Shown piece by piece: positions 1 to 6,837 of a stretch of DNA of 12,166 nucleotides. The stretch lies in the NCBI GenBank assembly GCA_026389975.1, contig JAPLGV010000416.1, positions 1 to 12,166 of the forward strand, read 5' to 3'. Position numbers and translations under genes: made by a program. Below the pieces are notes generated by a model that was not told where the DNA came from, ran no database searches, and was given only the letters and a program-made list of their open reading frames with translations. Each line of letters opens with the position of its first letter. Positions within the stretch are counted from its first letter, which is position 1. The stretch comes from Chloroflexota bacterium. GTDB lineage: Bacteria > Chloroflexota > Anaerolineae > Anaerolineales > Villigracilaceae.

Positions 1-1035
1 GATTGACTCCACCACGCCGGTCATGGGGACACCCGGCCGCGCATCTGCCGTAACCTGCACAGACTGCCCAACGCTGATCTTGACCACGTCCATTTCGGTC
101 AGGTCGCTGGTATCCACGTGCCACTGACTGGTATCCGCCAGCGCCACCACCCATGTCTGCGGACTGACCATCTGGTAGACCGAACCATTGATGTCTGCCA
201 CCGTCCCGGCGAAGGGGGCCTTCAGGTCGTAATTATCCAGCGCACTTTGCGCCGCGGCGGCCTGGGCTTTGGCGGCGTCCAGTTGGGCCTGTGCCAGCGC
301 CAGTTTACCGGGTTCGGGTCCGTCCTGCGTGTTCTCGTAGGTGCGTTTGGCCTCGGCTTCGGCGGCCAGGGCGGCCTTCAGCGCGGCGTGGACGGTGTCG
401 CGGCGGTTGGTCAGGTCTTCGGCTTTCTGAACGGCGGTGTCATAGTTGGTCTGCGCGAATTGCAATAAATCCTCGTAGGATTTACGAGTGGCATTATCGG
501 CAGGCAGGGTACTGTACTTGTCGAGGTCTGTCTGCGCATTATCCAGGTCTGTTTGGCGGGAGGTGACGTCTGTCTGGGCGTTGTCAAGTTCGGTCTGGAT
601 GGTGTGCTGGTCAAGCCGGTCCCAGGCAAGTTGGGCCGCGGCACGCGCTTTTTGCGTATCCATATAGGTCTGCCAGGCCTGGGCATGACCCAAATCTGCG
701 TTGCGGATTAGCAAATCGTAGGCCTGCTGTGCAGCGACACCCTGCGCCTGCGCGCCTGCCAGGGCGGCTTCCACCTGCTCCCGGTCGCCGAGGCGGACGA
801 GTACCTGCCCCTGACTGACGTGGTCGCCCTTCTGAACCAGCACCTCGTCCACCCGGCCGCTTGCCAGGAAGGCCAGGTACACGCTCTGGTTCGGGAAGAG
901 GTGCCCCTCGGCAATAACGGGTTCCTCCGCAGGCGTGGGGGTGGCTGCGGAGGTGTCCGTTGCCTTACTGCCGCAAGCCGTTAATAGTAATAAAAGGCTC
1001 AGGGTCAAAGAGAGAGCTGTCGCAAATTTTTTCAT
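1..1035 (-). CDS. HlyD/MacA-like membrane-fusion lipoprotein of an ABC exporter (3' part missing)
   Basis: This is probably the periplasmic-adaptor-like subunit of the export system encoded just upstream. 345 codons are visible and the C-terminus lies beyond the left edge. Residues 1-20 form a lipoprotein signal peptide with lipobox LTAC, Cys21 being the predicted lipid-modified residue. A Thr/Pro/Ala-rich linker follows. Residues about 48-83 form the first half of a biotinyl-lipoyl-like domain (GRVDEVLVQKGDHVSQGQVL). Residues about 86-268 are a long Ala/Gln/Asp-rich coiled-coil hairpin. Residues about 270-305 (LKAPFAGTVADI) are the second lipoyl half, and the beta-barrel then begins. The ATG at 1035-1033 is preceded by AAAGGAG at about 1043-1049. 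The gene starts 115 bases after the permease stop in the same direction, so it probably belongs to the same operon. If the organism has a single membrane, the protein would sit on the outer face of the membrane; this is inference. Confidence 0.9.
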   Translation of the reverse strand, partial: MKKFATALSLTLSLLLLLTACGSKATDTSAATPTPAEEPVIAEGHLFPNQSVYLAFLASGRVDEVLVQKGDHVSQGQVLVRLGDREQVEAALAGAQAQGVAAQQAYDLLIRNADLGHAQAWQTYMDTQKARAAAQLAWDRLDQHTIQTELDNAQTDVTSRQTDLDNAQTDLDKYSTLPADNATRKSYEDLLQFAQTNYDTAVQKAEDLTNRRDTVHAALKAALAAEAEAKRTYENTQDGPEPGKLALAQAQLDAAKAQAAAAQSALDNYDLKAPFAGTVADINGSVYQMVSPQTWVVALADTSQWHVDTSDLTEMDVVKISVGQSVQVTADARPGVPMTGVVESI

Positions 1036-1150
1036 AGTTGAACTCCTTTCACTGCTTCTTGCATAAATCTATGAACTTTCCTGTATCAAAGGGCTCGATA
1101 ATAGCGAGATTTTGGTTCAGTTATTTACGCAGTACTCTGCAATTCGCAGG

Positions 1151-3586
1151 CTACTCGTAGGCCAGCACTTCGCGGATGGTAAGCCGCGCGGCGTTGCGCG
1201 CCGGCAGGATGCTTGCCACCGCCGATAGTGCCAGCACAACCAGCAGCCAGATTAAGAAGCCGGAAAACGTGAAGTGGACGGCAATTTGAGAGTGAAAAAT
1301 CGCCGAGCTGATAATGGACGATAACAGATAGGTGATTGGGAACGAAAGCAGTGCACCGAGCATCCAGGAGATACCGCCAATCAGCATGCCTTCCACGATG
1401 ACCGTGCGCATGATTTCCCTGTCCACTGCGCCAATGGAGCGCATAACCCCAATCTCGCGCGTGCGCTCCAGCACGTTCATGCCCATCGTGCCGGTCAGGC
1501 CGATGCTGCCGACCAGCGCCGTCAGCAGGGCCATGATAAGCAAAAATGTGACCAGGATGTCGAGGCTGTCCGAGGCTGTTCTCAGGGTGGATTCTCCGGT
1601 GCGCGTCTGGCTGACGTGGAAACCCTGGGCACGGAAATAAACGTCAATTCTATCTGCCATCGTTTGCTGATCGGCCGGGTCATGCTGGTCGGTGACGATG
1701 CGGTAAGAGAACGCATGGTTAGTGATATGGGTCAGCCCGGAAATGTATTCATAGGTGCTGTAGGCTATCGTTCCCTGCTGGTTGACGAACTTAAAGATGC
1801 CCATCACCAGCCAGTCATCCTCATCGCCGTTGACCTTCATGTGCAGCCTCTCTCCCGGCTTCAGGTCAGGGAATTTCGACAGGATGCCTTCGCTCACCGT
1901 GATGGCCTGCCCGTCGCCCGGCTGGAGCCAACGCCCGGCCACCATTATCGGCGAGACGAGTGTACTGTTCACGGGTGGAGCCAGAATGGTGATATTGTCG
2001 GCGGTGGTGCCATCCGGGTAGAGCGCCTCGGCGCTGGCATAAGCCCAGCCTTCCACCGACACCACTCCCGGCACTCGCAAGGCAGTCTGCTCCACTTCGT
2101 GCAGGCGGTAGAAACGATCAAAATCCAGGGTCACGTCGGCCAGGAAATACTTGCCAATCTGGTCAATGTAATCGTGGAGCGTCACGCGCACGTTGAACAC
2201 CGCGACGAAAATCGCCCCGCCCATGGTCAGCGTGAAGAGCGTCAGCACCAGGCGGCCTTTGCGCCGGAACGTGTTGCGCAGGGAAATGAGCAAGGGACGC
2301 GGGATGTGGACGCCGCGCCGGGCAAGCAGACGGCTGAACCGGAGTTGCAGCCGTTCGAAAAATGACTCCCGGTGCGTTCCTCCCAAATCCTGTTTCTTTT
2401 CTTCCCCGGCTGTGTCCCCGCTGAGGGCGCGCAGCACCGTAATGCGCGAGCCGTTCAACACCGGCAGCAACCCGGCCAGGAGCGGCACGGCCAGTCCGAC
2501 AACAATCTGGACGACAAAAGCCAGCGGGACGATACGGTAACCCAGCAAATTAAAATTAATTTTACTGGCGATAAAAGCAGACAGGGCATAAGCGCCCTGT
2601 CCGCCCAGCGGAACGGCGATCAGCAGGGCAATTACACCGAAAGCAAGGATCAAGGCGAAGTACATCTCAAAAATCTGGCTACGGCGCGCTCCCACCAGTT
2701 TCATCACGCCAATGTGGCGCAGGTGCTGGTTGAGCAGGGCGCTGAGCGTATTGGCAATCAGCGAACTGCTCAAAAACAGGATCAAGATGCCAAGTGCCAG
2801 CAGGATACCCAGCACGGCCTGTACGGTGGAAGCCATCGGGTGTTCGTTTGTTTTGGAGGAACGCGTTCGAAAAACGGTCACACCGCTCTTTTCGACCTTG
2901 TCCCTGATATTGGCGGTCATCTGGCGCAGGGTTTGATCGTCATTTTGACCGCCTGTCAGCGTGACGTACAGCCGGTTGAATGGTTCCGGCTGGCGCAGAT
3001 ACGAGAGCGTGTTGGTGGTGATATACGCGAAGGGTTGGGCCAGGAAATCGCCCGCGCCCGTGCTCGGGTCCTGCACGATACCGGCCACCGTCATGGTCTG
3101 GATGCTGCCGTTGTCGAGTTCAAATTCGAGTGGTTCCCCGACAGAGATATTCAGGTCTTGCAGCGCCTTATGTTCGAGCAATACTTCGTTCTTCCCTGGC
3201 CGGTCTGTCCCGGCAATGGGGTGCATCAGGTTGATTTGCATCCTGGAAAAATTATCTATCGCCACCAGGTTGAGCGCCACCCACTGGCTGCTGCCGGGGA
3301 TGCGTGCCCGCATGGTGAAGACGCGCCGTCCCTCCGCCTGCTTGACGCCGCGCATGTTTTTGACCGTTGTGACCAAGTCGTTGTCAAAAGGCGCGCTGCG
3401 CAGTTCGATGTTCATCGGGTTATTGGCCGCGTAACTGGCGCTCATATCGTGAGAGATGATCACGTATGCGCCGACGATGACCCCAATGGAAAAGACGCCC
3501 ACGGCAATCGAAAGGACCACCAGAGCCGTGCGCGAGAAACTACCAATCAAGTCGTGATAAACTTTACGCCAACGCGGACGCATCAT
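1151..3586 (-). CDS. ABC transporter permease with two FtsX domains (MacB/LolE-like)
   Basis: This is the membrane subunit of the ABC exporter, 811 residues from the chosen start. Predicted membrane segments lie at about 21-44, 258-283, 309-329, 352-376, 446-466, 675-697, 729-755 and 772-796. That is two repeats of the FtsX layout: one helix, a large extracytoplasmic domain, then three helices. The first FtsX core carries RHIGVMKLVGA and the second carries REIGVMRSIGA, the usual motif at the coupling helix. The open frame extends to 3667, but that start lies inside the upstream ATPase gene. The ATG pair at 3586/3583 fits better, with AAGGA at 3597-3601 and 17 bases from the upstream stop codon at 3603. 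Type VII (MacB-like) systems typically move lipids, lipoproteins, peptides or drugs by mechanotransmission. The substrate cannot be told from the sequence. Confidence 0.92.
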   Translation of the reverse strand: MMRPRWRKVYHDLIGSFSRTALVVLSIAVGVFSIGVIVGAYVIISHDMSASYAANNPMNIELRSAPFDNDLVTTVKNMRGVKQAEGRRVFTMRARIPGSSQWVALNLVAIDNFSRMQINLMHPIAGTDRPGKNEVLLEHKALQDLNISVGEPLEFELDNGSIQTMTVAGIVQDPSTGAGDFLAQPFAYITTNTLSYLRQPEPFNRLYVTLTGGQNDDQTLRQMTANIRDKVEKSGVTVFRTRSSKTNEHPMASTVQAVLGILLALGILILFLSSSLIANTLSALLNQHLRHIGVMKLVGARRSQIFEMYFALILAFGVIALLIAVPLGGQGAYALSAFIASKINFNLLGYRIVPLAFVVQIVVGLAVPLLAGLLPVLNGSRITVLRALSGDTAGEEKKQDLGGTHRESFFERLQLRFSRLLARRGVHIPRPLLISLRNTFRRKGRLVLTLFTLTMGGAIFVAVFNVRVTLHDYIDQIGKYFLADVTLDFDRFYRLHEVEQTALRVPGVVSVEGWAYASAEALYPDGTTADNITILAPPVNSTLVSPIMVAGRWLQPGDGQAITVSEGILSKFPDLKPGERLHMKVNGDEDDWLVMGIFKFVNQQGTIAYSTYEYISGLTHITNHAFSYRIVTDQHDPADQQTMADRIDVYFRAQGFHVSQTRTGESTLRTASDSLDILVTFLLIMALLTALVGSIGLTGTMGMNVLERTREIGVMRSIGAVDREIMRTVIVEGMLIGGISWMLGALLSFPITYLLSSIISSAIFHSQIAVHFTFSGFLIWLLVVLALSAVASILPARNAARLTIREVLAYE

Positions 3587-3602
3587 TGTGAATCTAGTTT
3601 CC

Positions 3603-4788
3603 TTACTTCCTGCGCCGACGGTCGGCAGTGCGGTTCTCTTCCAGCCGCCTCTGCACAATCCTGCCAATCATTTCTTCCGTCAGCGGCGAATCGCCCAGCA
3701 GTCTGACAAAAGGCTCCCGGTGCAGCGCGGCCAGTTCCACCGGTCCATCAGAAGCGGCGCGGATGCAGGCGATGGATTGCCCACCCTGCACCAGTTCAAT
3801 TTCGCCGAAGAATTGTCCCGGCCCAAGGCGGGCCAGGCGGGTGTCTTTACGTTTCTGCCCGCGGGGTAGTCCCGGTTCCTGGACGGGGCGGGGTAGTCCC
3901 GGTTCCCGCGGGGTAGCCCTGGTTATTGCACGGGGTACGTGGCATAGAACAACTTCCACCACGCCGCGCTCAACCATGAAGAAATAATCCACGTGCTGGC
4001 CCTGCTGGAGGATGGTGCTCCCCGGTTGGTAAGTAAAGCGTTCCAGATGGCGGGTTGCTTCCAGCATCTGACGATGAGCCAGCAGCGGTAGACAGTGCGC
4101 CACCGTCTCGTCCACCAGTTCGCCGTCGGTGATGATGATGGTGCGTGAAGTCCGCTCGGTCAGCGACGGGTCGTGCGTCACCATCGCAATCGTCTTTCCA
4201 CTGCGCACCAGATGGTCGAACAGGTTGATCCAGGTTACCGGTCGGCTCGTCGGCGGCGATGACGGGCGGGTCGTTCGCCAGGGCACGCGCGATCGCCGCG
4301 CTCTGCTGCTGCCCGGTCGAGACCGCCGCGGGGAGTTTGTCCGCCTGTTTCTCCAGCCCGACCATCCTCAGCAGTTCCATGGCCCGCTTCGGGCGTTCGT
4401 CGAAATCATACAAGCCGACGTAGTCCATCGGCAGCATTACATTTTCCAGCAGGGTCAACATGGGCAGGAGTTGGAAGAACTGGAAGACAATCCCCAGGTT
4501 CCGGCCGCGCCACAGCGCCCGCTGGCTCTCGTTCATTTCGTAGATATTTACGCCGTTGATGACCACCTGCCCGCCGGTGGGATGGTCAATGCCGGTAATC
4601 ATATTGAGCAGGGTGGACTTGCCGCTGCCCGATTTGCCGACAATGGCGACGAACTCGCCGCGCCGCAGGGTCAGGTCAATGCCTTTGAGGACGGGGAACT
4701 CGCCCGCCGCGTTCTTGAAGGTTTTAACCACCTTCTGCAATTGAATGACTGCTTCCGCGGCCGGAGCCGGAGCGTGGGCCTGCTTCAT
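3603..4788 (-). pseudogene. ABC transporter ATPase with C-terminal cyclic-nucleotide-binding domain, frameshifted
   Basis: This would be the second ATPase of the exporter. From the ATG at 4788, frame one gives Walker A GKSGSGKST (residues 51-59), Q-loop VFQFFQLLP, signature VSTGQQQS (156-163), Walker B VIAADEP (176-182) and GNLD. It then leaves the expected sequence and stops at 3970. The family sequence resumes in another frame at about 4229 (INLFDHLVRSGKTIAMVTHD, with the H-loop His) and runs to a TAA at 3603. Compared with the neighbouring ATPase, 23 nt are missing between GNLD and LFDHL. After the H-loop comes a cyclic-nucleotide-binding domain (PGSTILQQGQHVDYFFMVERG, then LGPGQFFGEIEL). 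A repeat-encoded segment of about 25 residues is inserted in one of its loops. The usual phosphate-contacting Arg is not apparent (GGQSIACIRA). The start overlaps the upstream stop as ATGA. A functional product needs either an intact copy elsewhere or an assembly error here. Confidence 0.85.
3861..3924. repeat. GC-rich imperfect repeats inside the cyclic-nucleotide-binding domain coding region
   Basis: A 19-nt unit, GCGGGGTAGTCCCGGTTCC, occurs at 3861-3879 and again without change at 3888-3906, a 27-nt period. A degenerate 17-nt copy lies at 3908-3924, and a weak partial copy (CACGGGGTAC) follows at about 3930. On the coding (minus) strand it reads as Pro/Gly/Arg-rich peptide with repeated EPGLPR. 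The segment falls between two beta strands of the domain, where the family usually has a short loop. Confidence 0.8.
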
Positions 4789-5672
4789 CGTTTCCCCTTT
4801 CCGCGGCCAGGCTGAGGGCCTTGTCCTCCCGGCAGGACACCGGGACGGTGCCCCGGCAGAATACAGGGATGGTATCCCGGCAGAGCACCGGGACGGTGTG
4901 AGCCTGTCGACATCGTACCCACAGGGTAAGGATCCGGGATGCTTTCACCGTCCTGGATAACCAGATGGCGGGAGAAGCGCGGCGCCAGGCTGTTATCGTG
5001 CGTGACCATGATGATGGTCTTCCCGTTCTCAATCAGGCGCTCGAAGACTTCAAAGACGTGGTCAGCCGTCACCGAGTCCAGGCTTCCGGTCGGTTCGTCG
5101 GCGATGAGAATCGGCGGATCGTTGGCCAGGGCGCGCGCAATCGCCACGCGTTGCTGCTGACCCCCGGAGATGTGGTTGGGGAGTTTAAAGGCGTGTTTTT
5201 CCAATTCGACCATGCGCAAAAGTTCCAGAGCGCGCTCGCGGCTTTCGGTGCGGTTATAGAGGCCGCATAAGTCCATCGGGAGCAGGATATTTTCTACCAG
5301 TGTAAGCATCGGCAAGAGTTGAAAGGATTGGTAAACCACTCCCATGCTGCGCCCGCGCCACAACGCCAGGGCATCCTCGGACAAGGTGTGGATGGAAACC
5401 GCCCCATTATCCTTATGGATAATCACCTCACCGGAAGTGAGATGGTCCACTCCGGTGATCATGTTCATCAGGGTGGATTTCCCCGCGCCCGATTTGCCGA
5501 TCACGCCCAGGAACTCGCCGGGATGGATGTCCGCGCTGATGCCCCGCAGCGCGGGAAAATCGCCTGCGGCGGTCTCATAGACTTTATAGACCTGCCGTAA
5601 CTGGATGAGCGGTTGGGGTTGATTCGTCAGGGGAGCTGCTTCTGCTTGAATACTTTGCTTATGGGGTGACAC
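4785..5672 (-). CDS. ABC transporter ATP-binding protein (MacB/LolD-type)
   Basis: This is the cytoplasmic ATPase that powers the exporter. It is 295 residues long and all key motifs are intact: Walker A GKSGAGKST (59-67), Q-loop Gln115, signature ISGGQQQR (168-175), Walker B ILIADEP (188-194), D-loop SLD and H-loop His225 (IMVTHD). MacB/LolD-type ATPases are usually about 220-250 residues. The extra tail after residue about 245 is Pro/Gly-rich and contains three 8-residue repeats (HRPGALPG, YHPCILPG, HRPGVLPG) ending in a basic GRGKGKR. The start is a GTG at 5672, with a weak GGAAAAG ribosome binding site at about 5680-5686. No in-frame ATG upstream looks better. It is the first gene of the minus-strand operon. 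Its TGA overlaps the next ATG (ATGA at 4785-4788), which suggests translational coupling. Confidence 0.93.
   Translation of the reverse strand: MSPHKQSIQAEAAPLTNQPQPLIQLRQVYKVYETAAGDFPALRGISADIHPGEFLGVIGKSGAGKSTLMNMITGVDHLTSGEVIIHKDNGAVSIHTLSEDALALWRGRSMGVVYQSFQLLPMLTLVENILLPMDLCGLYNRTESRERALELLRMVELEKHAFKLPNHISGGQQQRVAIARALANDPPILIADEPTGSLDSVTADHVFEVFERLIENGKTIIMVTHDNSLAPRFSRHLVIQDGESIPDPYPVGTMSTGSHRPGALPGYHPCILPGHRPGVLPGGQGPQPGRGKGKR
4828..4899. repeat. Three tandem 24-nt repeats in the 3' end of the first ATPase gene
   Basis: Units lie at 4828-4851, 4852-4875 and 4876-4899. Each begins CCCGGCAG and ends with a form of ACCGGGACGGTG. Units 1 and 3 are nearly identical and unit 2 has diverged (ACAGGGATGGTA). 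The 24-nt period keeps the reading frame and encodes an 8-residue repeat in the C-terminal tail of the ATPase. Each unit can partly fold on itself (CACCGGGACGGTG with nearby CCCGG). Confidence 0.88.
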
Positions 5673-5713
5673 GGTTTTCTTTTCCGAATGAACAGGGAAC
5701 CCTTTGGAAAAAT

Positions 5714-5719
5714 ATTCTA
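5714..5719 (-). promoter_or_regulatory. Possible -10 element for the ABC exporter operon
   Basis: On the minus strand TAGAAT (5719-5714) sits about 40 bases upstream of the GTG start of the first ATPase, within the divergent intergenic region. No good -35 hexamer is visible at the right spacing, so this is only a candidate. Confidence 0.3.
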
Positions 5720-5808
5720 CTACATAACCTCACCGTATTCGGTCGGGGAGTTAAGGATTTCATAAGAAAGGGAGTGTCGTTGGAGCTTATTCCCGCCCAA
5801 TCAACCGG

Positions 5809-5814
5809 TATAAT
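5809..5814 (+). promoter_or_regulatory. -10 element (TATAAT) for the methyltransferase gene
   Basis: A perfect TATAAT lies 21 bases upstream of the ATG at 5836, giving a predicted transcript start near 5821 and a leader of about 15 bases that still contains GAGGAG (5825-5830). The -35 region is poor (CTTATT at 5786-5791 with a 17-nt spacer). Confidence 0.55.
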
Positions 5815-5835
5815 AGGGCCACTCGAGGAGAACCT

Positions 5836-6711
5836 ATGAACAAATTTCTGGAACGATTGCAATCCGGCAAAACCCTCGTTGCTGACGGAGCCACTGGCAC
5901 CAACCTGCACAAGCTGGGTCTCCGGCCTGGTATTGCCCCTGAAGACCTGGTGCTCGACCAGCCTGAACTGATCCTGAATCTCGAATCCGCCTTCGCCGCG
6001 GCCGGGTCGGACATTATTCTGACCTGCACCTTCGGCGGGACGCGCTTGCGGATGAAGGACTCGAAATATGCGCAGCGCGTGACCGAGGTCAACTCGCGTG
6101 CCGTCGAACTGGCCCGCAAAGCCGCTTCAATCCGAAACGGAATCCTGGTCGCCGGTTCCATCGGGCCGACCGGCCTGCTGATGAAACCCTACGGTCCCCT
6201 CACTCCTGACGAGGCCTGCGCCGCTTTTACGGAACAAGTCCAGGGTCTGGTGGCGGGCGGCGTGGACCTGCTGGTCATCGAGACCATGTTCGCCTTCGAT
6301 GAAGCTGACGCGGCTTTCAAAGCGGCGCGCACTGTCACCGATCTGCCTATTGTGGTCTCCTTCAGTTATGACCGCGGTGTGCGCACGATGATGGGCGTCA
6401 AACCTGCGGAGATGATCAAACGCTACAAAGAGATGGGCGCGGCGCTGGTGGGTGCCAACTGCGGCACCTCGCTGGAAAACATGGAAAAGGTGGCGCAGGA
6501 ATACGCCGCTGCCGAGCCGGATTTCCCGCTGTGGATTAAGCCCAACGCTGGCCTGCCGCGCATGCTGGACGGGAACACCGTCTTCGACGTAACGCCGGAG
6601 CAGATGGGCGAATTTGCCAGGAAATATGTTACGTTGGGAGCGCGCGTGGTGGGCGGCTGCTGCGGAAATACGCCGGAACACATCGCTGCGATTGTGAAAT
6701 CGGTCAATTGA
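5836..6711 (+). CDS. Homocysteine S-methyltransferase family protein
   Basis: This is a predicted cytoplasmic zinc-dependent methyltransferase of the family that contains betaine-homocysteine methyltransferase, MmuM and the N-terminal domain of cobalamin-dependent methionine synthase. It moves a methyl group to the thiol of homocysteine to form methionine. The 291-residue length matches a stand-alone single-domain barrel. Family signatures are DGATGTNL near the N-terminus (18-25), GSIGPTG (108-113 region), ET at 149-150, and the three zinc-ligand cysteines: Cys209 in GANCG and Cys275/Cys276 in GGCCGNTPEHI. The methyl donor cannot be read from the sequence; betaine, S-methylmethionine or a corrinoid protein are all possible. 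The ATG at 5836 follows GAGGAG by 5 bases. The gene stands alone behind its own promoter, divergent from the ABC operon. Confidence 0.93.
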   Translation: MNKFLERLQSGKTLVADGATGTNLHKLGLRPGIAPEDLVLDQPELILNLESAFAAAGSDIILTCTFGGTRLRMKDSKYAQRVTEVNSRAVELARKAASIRNGILVAGSIGPTGLLMKPYGPLTPDEACAAFTEQVQGLVAGGVDLLVIETMFAFDEADAAFKAARTVTDLPIVVSFSYDRGVRTMMGVKPAEMIKRYKEMGAALVGANCGTSLENMEKVAQEYAAAEPDFPLWIKPNAGLPRMLDGNTVFDVTPEQMGEFARKYVTLGARVVGGCCGNTPEHIAAIVKSVN

Positions 6712-6717
6712 ACATTG

Positions 6718-6831
6718 GACCTCTTGCATAACTCTAAGAGTGCTCCCGTAGTAACGGCTTTAGCCGTTGCCTGGCCGGGTAAAGCGACTGAAGTCGCTAC
6801 TACAAAACCACGAGATGGCTTATGCAAGGTC
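6718..6831. mobile_element. MITE-like inverted-repeat element
   Basis: The ends are inverted repeats: GACCTCTTGCATAA at 6718-6731 and TTATGCAAGGTC at 6820-6831, which match when one end is reverse-complemented apart from a CT gap. Inside are two short perfect palindromes, AACGGCTTTAGCCGTT (6753-6768) and AGCGACTGAAGTCGCT (6783-6798), enclosed by GTAGT (6748-6752) and ACTAC (6799-6803). A possible 3-bp ATT duplication flanks the element (6714-6716 and 6833-6835). It has no coding capacity. It sits between the methyltransferase stop and the next ATG and could fold into a long cruciform or RNA hairpin. No related full-length transposon is present in the window. Confidence 0.7.
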
Positions 6832-6837
6832 TATTAT

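Noticed and set aside
1036..1150. Promoter for the adaptor gene within the 115-base gap
   Set aside because: TTGATA is present on the minus strand, but the -10 at the matching spacing (TTATGC) is poor, so a separate promoter is not supported.
3587..3667. 27-codon upstream extension of the permease
   Set aside because: It lies inside the preceding gene, is not hydrophobic or family-like, and the ATG at 3586 has a ribosome binding site.
2372..3706. Long plus-strand open frame (444 codons) opposite the permease gene
   Set aside because: It is the complement of a well-supported permease gene, is rich in Arg, Gln and His with no domain, and has no ribosome binding site. Open antisense frames are expected from GC-rich codon use.
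4221..4240. Programmed ribosomal frameshift in the second ATPase
   Set aside because: No slippery run or stimulating structure is apparent, and about 7-8 codons of conserved sequence are missing, which a frameshift alone would not explain.
4129..4815. Plus-strand open frame opposite the second ATPase
   Set aside because: It is a shadow of the ATPase coding strand with no ribosome binding site or family resemblance.
4828..4899. CRISPR-like array
   Set aside because: The units are directly adjacent without spacers, stay in frame with a gene, and no cas genes are near.
6715..6837. TTG start giving 41 extra residues to the lipoprotein
   Set aside because: It would bury the lipoprotein signal peptide behind residues translated from the inverted-repeat element.
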